Assembly (NCBI GenBank): GCA_003224725.1
Contig: QHZQ01000005.1
Span: 1 to 33,995, forward strand
Length of the DNA: 33,995 bases
Origin: Acidobacteriota bacterium
Lineage (GTDB): Bacteria > Acidobacteriota > Terriglobia > Versatilivoradales > Versatilivoraceae
Direction: 5' to 3'
Position numbers and translations under genes: made by a program. The notes below the pieces were generated by a model. That model made no database searches and had not been told where the DNA came from. It saw only the letters and a program-made list of their open reading frames with translations. Below are positions 31,537-33,995 of this stretch, one piece after another. Numbering within the stretch: position 1 is the first letter of the stretch; each line of letters begins with the position of its first letter.

Positions 31537-31922
31537 ATGGGTGGAAGAAGGAGAGGACGTGAGCTTGCTTTACAAATGTTGTTTCAATGGGATCTATCCA
31601 AAGACTCGTTGACTAATGTCCGCGGCACTTTTTGGACCTTGAACAAAGATGTAGAGGAAGAGGTGCGGTCCTTTGCTGACCATCTGTGCAGTGGTACAGC
31701 CGAACAAATTGAAAAGATCGATCTGCTGCTTGCCCGGCACGCCGAGCACTGGCGTGTCTCGAGAATGGCCGCCGTGGACCGAAATATCTTACGGTTAGCG
31801 ACTTTTTAATTGTTGTTTGAGTTTCAAACGCCCAGAGCCGTTATCATCAATGAGGCGCTGGAGGTTGCGCGCAAATCTTTATCAACGGAATCCTGGATAG
31901 TATCCGTAAAGAGAGCGAATAG
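31537..31922 (+). pseudogene. nusB: Broken nusB (transcription antitermination factor NusB)
   Basis: ATG 31537 opens MGGRRRGRELALQMLFQWD and runs to AAVDRNILRLATF, all good NusB sequence. A TAA (31807-31809) then stands where the family has Glu in LA(T/V)(Y/F)ELL. Beyond it the same frame goes on with family sequence: LLFEFQTPRAVIINEALEVARK. After AAA 31873-31875 the C-terminal block FINGILDSIRKESE appears in another frame (from 31878) and ends at TAG 31920-31922. About eight residues between these blocks are missing. So there is one nonsense change and one frame-shifting deletion. The product would be a 90-residue fragment lacking the last helices of the fold. NusB normally binds NusE (S10) and boxA RNA in rRNA antitermination. 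Confidence 0.88.
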
Positions 31923-31929
31923 CCGCGGT

Positions 31930-33483
31930 ATGACGAGGGATGCACGCTTGACCGAATCCACACATGACCAGGACCTGGTAGCTCAGCGTTACCTAAAATT
32001 AGAAAAAATCAAAGAGTTAGGACATTCTGCTTACCCGCATCGTTACGATTTTACTCACACGCTTCGTCAAATTCTAAGCCGGTATCAGAACTATTCGCGA
32101 GAGCAGTTGGATGCTGAGAAAATTCATGTCCGTATTTGTGGCAGGCTGGTGGCCCTCCGAGGACATGGTAAAGCTGGTTTTTCTCATATTTCCGACGGGG
32201 ATAATCGCTTGCAAATTTACACGCGGCTGGACGCTGTGGGACCGAAGAACTTTGAGCTTTACGGTTTGCTCGACATCGGCGACTTCATTGGAGTGGAAGG
32301 GTTTTTGTTTCGCACCAAGACCAATGAACTGACAGTGCACGCCTCAAACATCAAATTTCTCGCCAAATCGTTGCTCCCGTTGCCGGAAAAGTGGCATGGC
32401 TTGACGGACGTGGAGATTCGCTATCGTCAGCGTTATCTTGATCTGATGGTCAACAAGGACGTGAGAGAGGTTTTTATGGTGAGGAGTAAAATTATTAGGG
32501 AGATGAGAAACTTTTTCGACGAGCTGGGTTACATCGAAGTGGAAACCCCCATGATGCAGCCTATGGCCGGCGGAGCGACGGCTCGTCCTTTCAAGACTCA
32601 TCATAATGCTTTGGACATGGACTTGTACCTGCGAATTGCCCCTGAGCTTTACTTGAAACGGTTGATCGTAGGTCAATTGGAAAGAGTCTACGAGATTAAC
32701 CGCAATTTTCGCAACGAAGGAATTTCTACCCAGCACAATCCAGAATTTACCATGCTGGAGTTTTATCAGTCTTATAGCGATTATCGCGACCTGATGGATT
32801 TGACAGAAACCTTGATGAAACGTTTGGCTGAGCGAATTCTGGGAAAAATGGAAGTCGAGTTTGACGGAGAAAAGATCTCTTTAGCCAGTTGGTCTCGGTA
32901 TTCTCTCAAAGAAGCCCTTCTCAAATACTGGCCGGAAGAATGTCCGCCAAGGCCTGAAATCAAAGACCTGGAGGAGTTCGCCCGGCTGCAGCAACTCTCC
33001 ATTCGCTGGAATGCCTATGCAGCGGCGCATGCATTGGAAACCGTTCCTGTAAACCAGGATGTTTCCAGAGGAGAAATGCAGGGAGCTTTGTTTGAGACTG
33101 TCGTCGAAAGATTCCTATTGCAACCCACCCTTATTTACGACTATCCGATCGAGTTATCACCCTTGAGCAAAACCAAAGCCGATGACCCTGCGCTGGTCGA
33201 GAGGTTTGAGCTCTACATTGGGCGAATGGAGATTGCCAATGCTTACAGTGAGCTGAACGATCCGGAAGAACAGAAAAGAAGGTTCGAATCTCAGGCGGCT
33301 GAATGGGAAAAAGGAGACGAAGAAGCTCACCAAATGGATTCAGACTACGTCCGGGCCTTGCGCTACGGAATGCCTCCTGCCGCCGGTGAAGGTATCGGGA
33401 TTGATCGTTTGGCGATGCTCTTTACCAATTCCCGTTCCATTCGCGATGTCATTCTCTTTCCTCATATGCGACCTGAAAAATAG
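31930..33483 (+). CDS. lysS: Lysyl-tRNA synthetase, class II
   Basis: This 517-residue cytoplasmic enzyme charges tRNA-Lys. The N-terminal OB-fold anticodon-binding domain (~60-165) includes VRICGRLVALRGHGKAGFSHISD. The class II catalytic core follows with motif 1 near IIREMRNFFDELGYIEVETPMM, motif 2 VYEINRNFRNEGISTQHNPEFTMLE and motif 3 GEGIGIDRLAMLF near the end. I choose ATG 31930. The frame stays open back to 31810, but that extra part is the displaced middle of nusB and should not be counted. The ribosome binding site is weak (AGAGAG, distant). The lol permease gene starts 9 bases after the stop. Confidence 0.93.
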   Translation: MTRDARLTESTHDQDLVAQRYLKLEKIKELGHSAYPHRYDFTHTLRQILSRYQNYSREQLDAEKIHVRICGRLVALRGHGKAGFSHISDGDNRLQIYTRLDAVGPKNFELYGLLDIGDFIGVEGFLFRTKTNELTVHASNIKFLAKSLLPLPEKWHGLTDVEIRYRQRYLDLMVNKDVREVFMVRSKIIREMRNFFDELGYIEVETPMMQPMAGGATARPFKTHHNALDMDLYLRIAPELYLKRLIVGQLERVYEINRNFRNEGISTQHNPEFTMLEFYQSYSDYRDLMDLTETLMKRLAERILGKMEVEFDGEKISLASWSRYSLKEALLKYWPEECPPRPEIKDLEEFARLQQLSIRWNAYAAAHALETVPVNQDVSRGEMQGALFETVVERFLLQPTLIYDYPIELSPLSKTKADDPALVERFELYIGRMEIANAYSELNDPEEQKRRFESQAAEWEKGDEEAHQMDSDYVRALRYGMPPAAGEGIGIDRLAMLFTNSRSIRDVILFPHMRPEK

Positions 33484-33492
33484 AGATGCATT

Positions 33493-33995
33493 ATGAAGTT
33501 TGAGCTGTACGTAGCCCTGCGATATCTCAAAGCCAAGCGAAAACAAGCCGTCATCTCCGTGATTACGGTGATCTCGATTCTGGGAGTCACGGCGGGCGTC
33601 ATGGCGTTGATTGTAGCGCTGGCGATTAGCACGGGATTTCGGGAGGACTTGCAGAGTAAGTTGCTTCGCGGCACCGCCCACATTAATGTCATGAATATTC
33701 AAGTCCTGGACGGGATTGCCAACTACCCAGAGCTGGTGGCAAAAATCAAAGCCGTAGACGGCGTTCGCAGCGCCTTGCCAACAATTTACCAAAATGTTCT
33801 GCTAAGCAGCGGTCGTCAAACCCCCGCGATATTAAAGGGAATAGCTGTCGACGATCCCACTTTTTTTTCTGACGGGTTTTTTACTATTAGGCAAGGCAAC
33901 ATACGAGAATTGATTACGAATCCGGATGACCCTGTGAGAGACAAGATTGCGATCGGGGATGAAATGGCCCAGAGGTTGGGCACTTTTGTGGGAGA
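33493..33995 (+). CDS. LolC/LolE-family lipoprotein-release ABC permease (partial)
   Basis: ATG 33493 opens MKFELYVALRYLKAKRKQAVISVITVISILGVTAGV, the characteristic N-terminus of LolC/LolE inner-membrane permeases, with a first membrane helix at about 20-45. The start of the periplasmic domain follows (TGFREDLQSKLLRGTAHINV). The gene is cut by the right edge after ~167 residues. With LolD, these proteins extract lipoproteins from the inner membrane and hand them to LolA. LolC and LolE cannot be told apart from this part. It lies 9 bases after lysS and is likely in the same operon. Confidence 0.88.
   Translation, partial: MKFELYVALRYLKAKRKQAVISVITVISILGVTAGVMALIVALAISTGFREDLQSKLLRGTAHINVMNIQVLDGIANYPELVAKIKAVDGVRSALPTIYQNVLLSSGRQTPAILKGIAVDDPTFFSDGFFTIRQGNIRELITNPDDPVRDKIAIGDEMAQRLGTFVG

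Overview
The window looks like a chromosomal segment of a Gram-negative, diderm bacterium. A LolC/LolE-type lipoprotein-export permease, a type IV pilus motor and an NtrY/NtrX pair all point that way. The phylum is less sure. Acidobacteriota is my best guess, from the pilB-pilT-pilC-pilS-pilR order, the tandem secreted esterase, a MANTY-type RayT relic with its REP hairpins, and extended -10 promoters. A deltaproteobacterial relative is not excluded. No rRNA, tRNA, CRISPR array, phage or complete insertion sequence was seen.

Layout. Positions 1-650 hold the start of a secreted TPR protein (minus strand, cut by the window edge). Positions 651-1111 are a gene-free stretch with REP-like hairpins around a dead RayT transposase start. 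From 1112 to 7121 (minus strand) come a secreted tandem alpha/beta hydrolase, an NtrX-like sigma-54 activator and its NtrY-like kinase. From 7539 to 14754 (plus strand) lies the pilus motor and control block pilB-pilT-pilC-pilS-pilR, with no pilin gene after it. A small Tudor-like basic protein, a zinc-ribbon PspC protein, an aldehyde dehydrogenase, a TPR protein, galU and selB follow. galU has a large palindromic repeat in its leader. A hairpin-rich gap of about 730 bases separates galU from selB.

From 21916 to 25135 (minus strand) is a compact sulfur-response operon: an ArsR-rhodanese repressor, a rhodanese-persulfide dioxygenase fusion and an MFS transporter. A well-formed promoter and a perfect inverted-repeat operator lie in front of it. 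Next come an orphan hybrid histidine kinase, an M20 metallopeptidase and a DUF2461 protein. The DUF2461 gene converges on and overlaps a zinc-ribbon rhomboid protease. The window ends with the plus-strand housekeeping run ribH-nusB-lysS-lolC.

The most striking points are four. (1) nusB is broken twice, by an in-frame TAA in place of a conserved Glu codon and by a frame-shifting deletion, and its middle part is left in frame with lysS. (2) The sulfur operon carries rhodanese domains on both its regulator and its enzyme and has a readable operator. (3) There is a REP/RayT relic. (4) The galU-selB gap holds several strong inverted repeats, one with two competing pairings.
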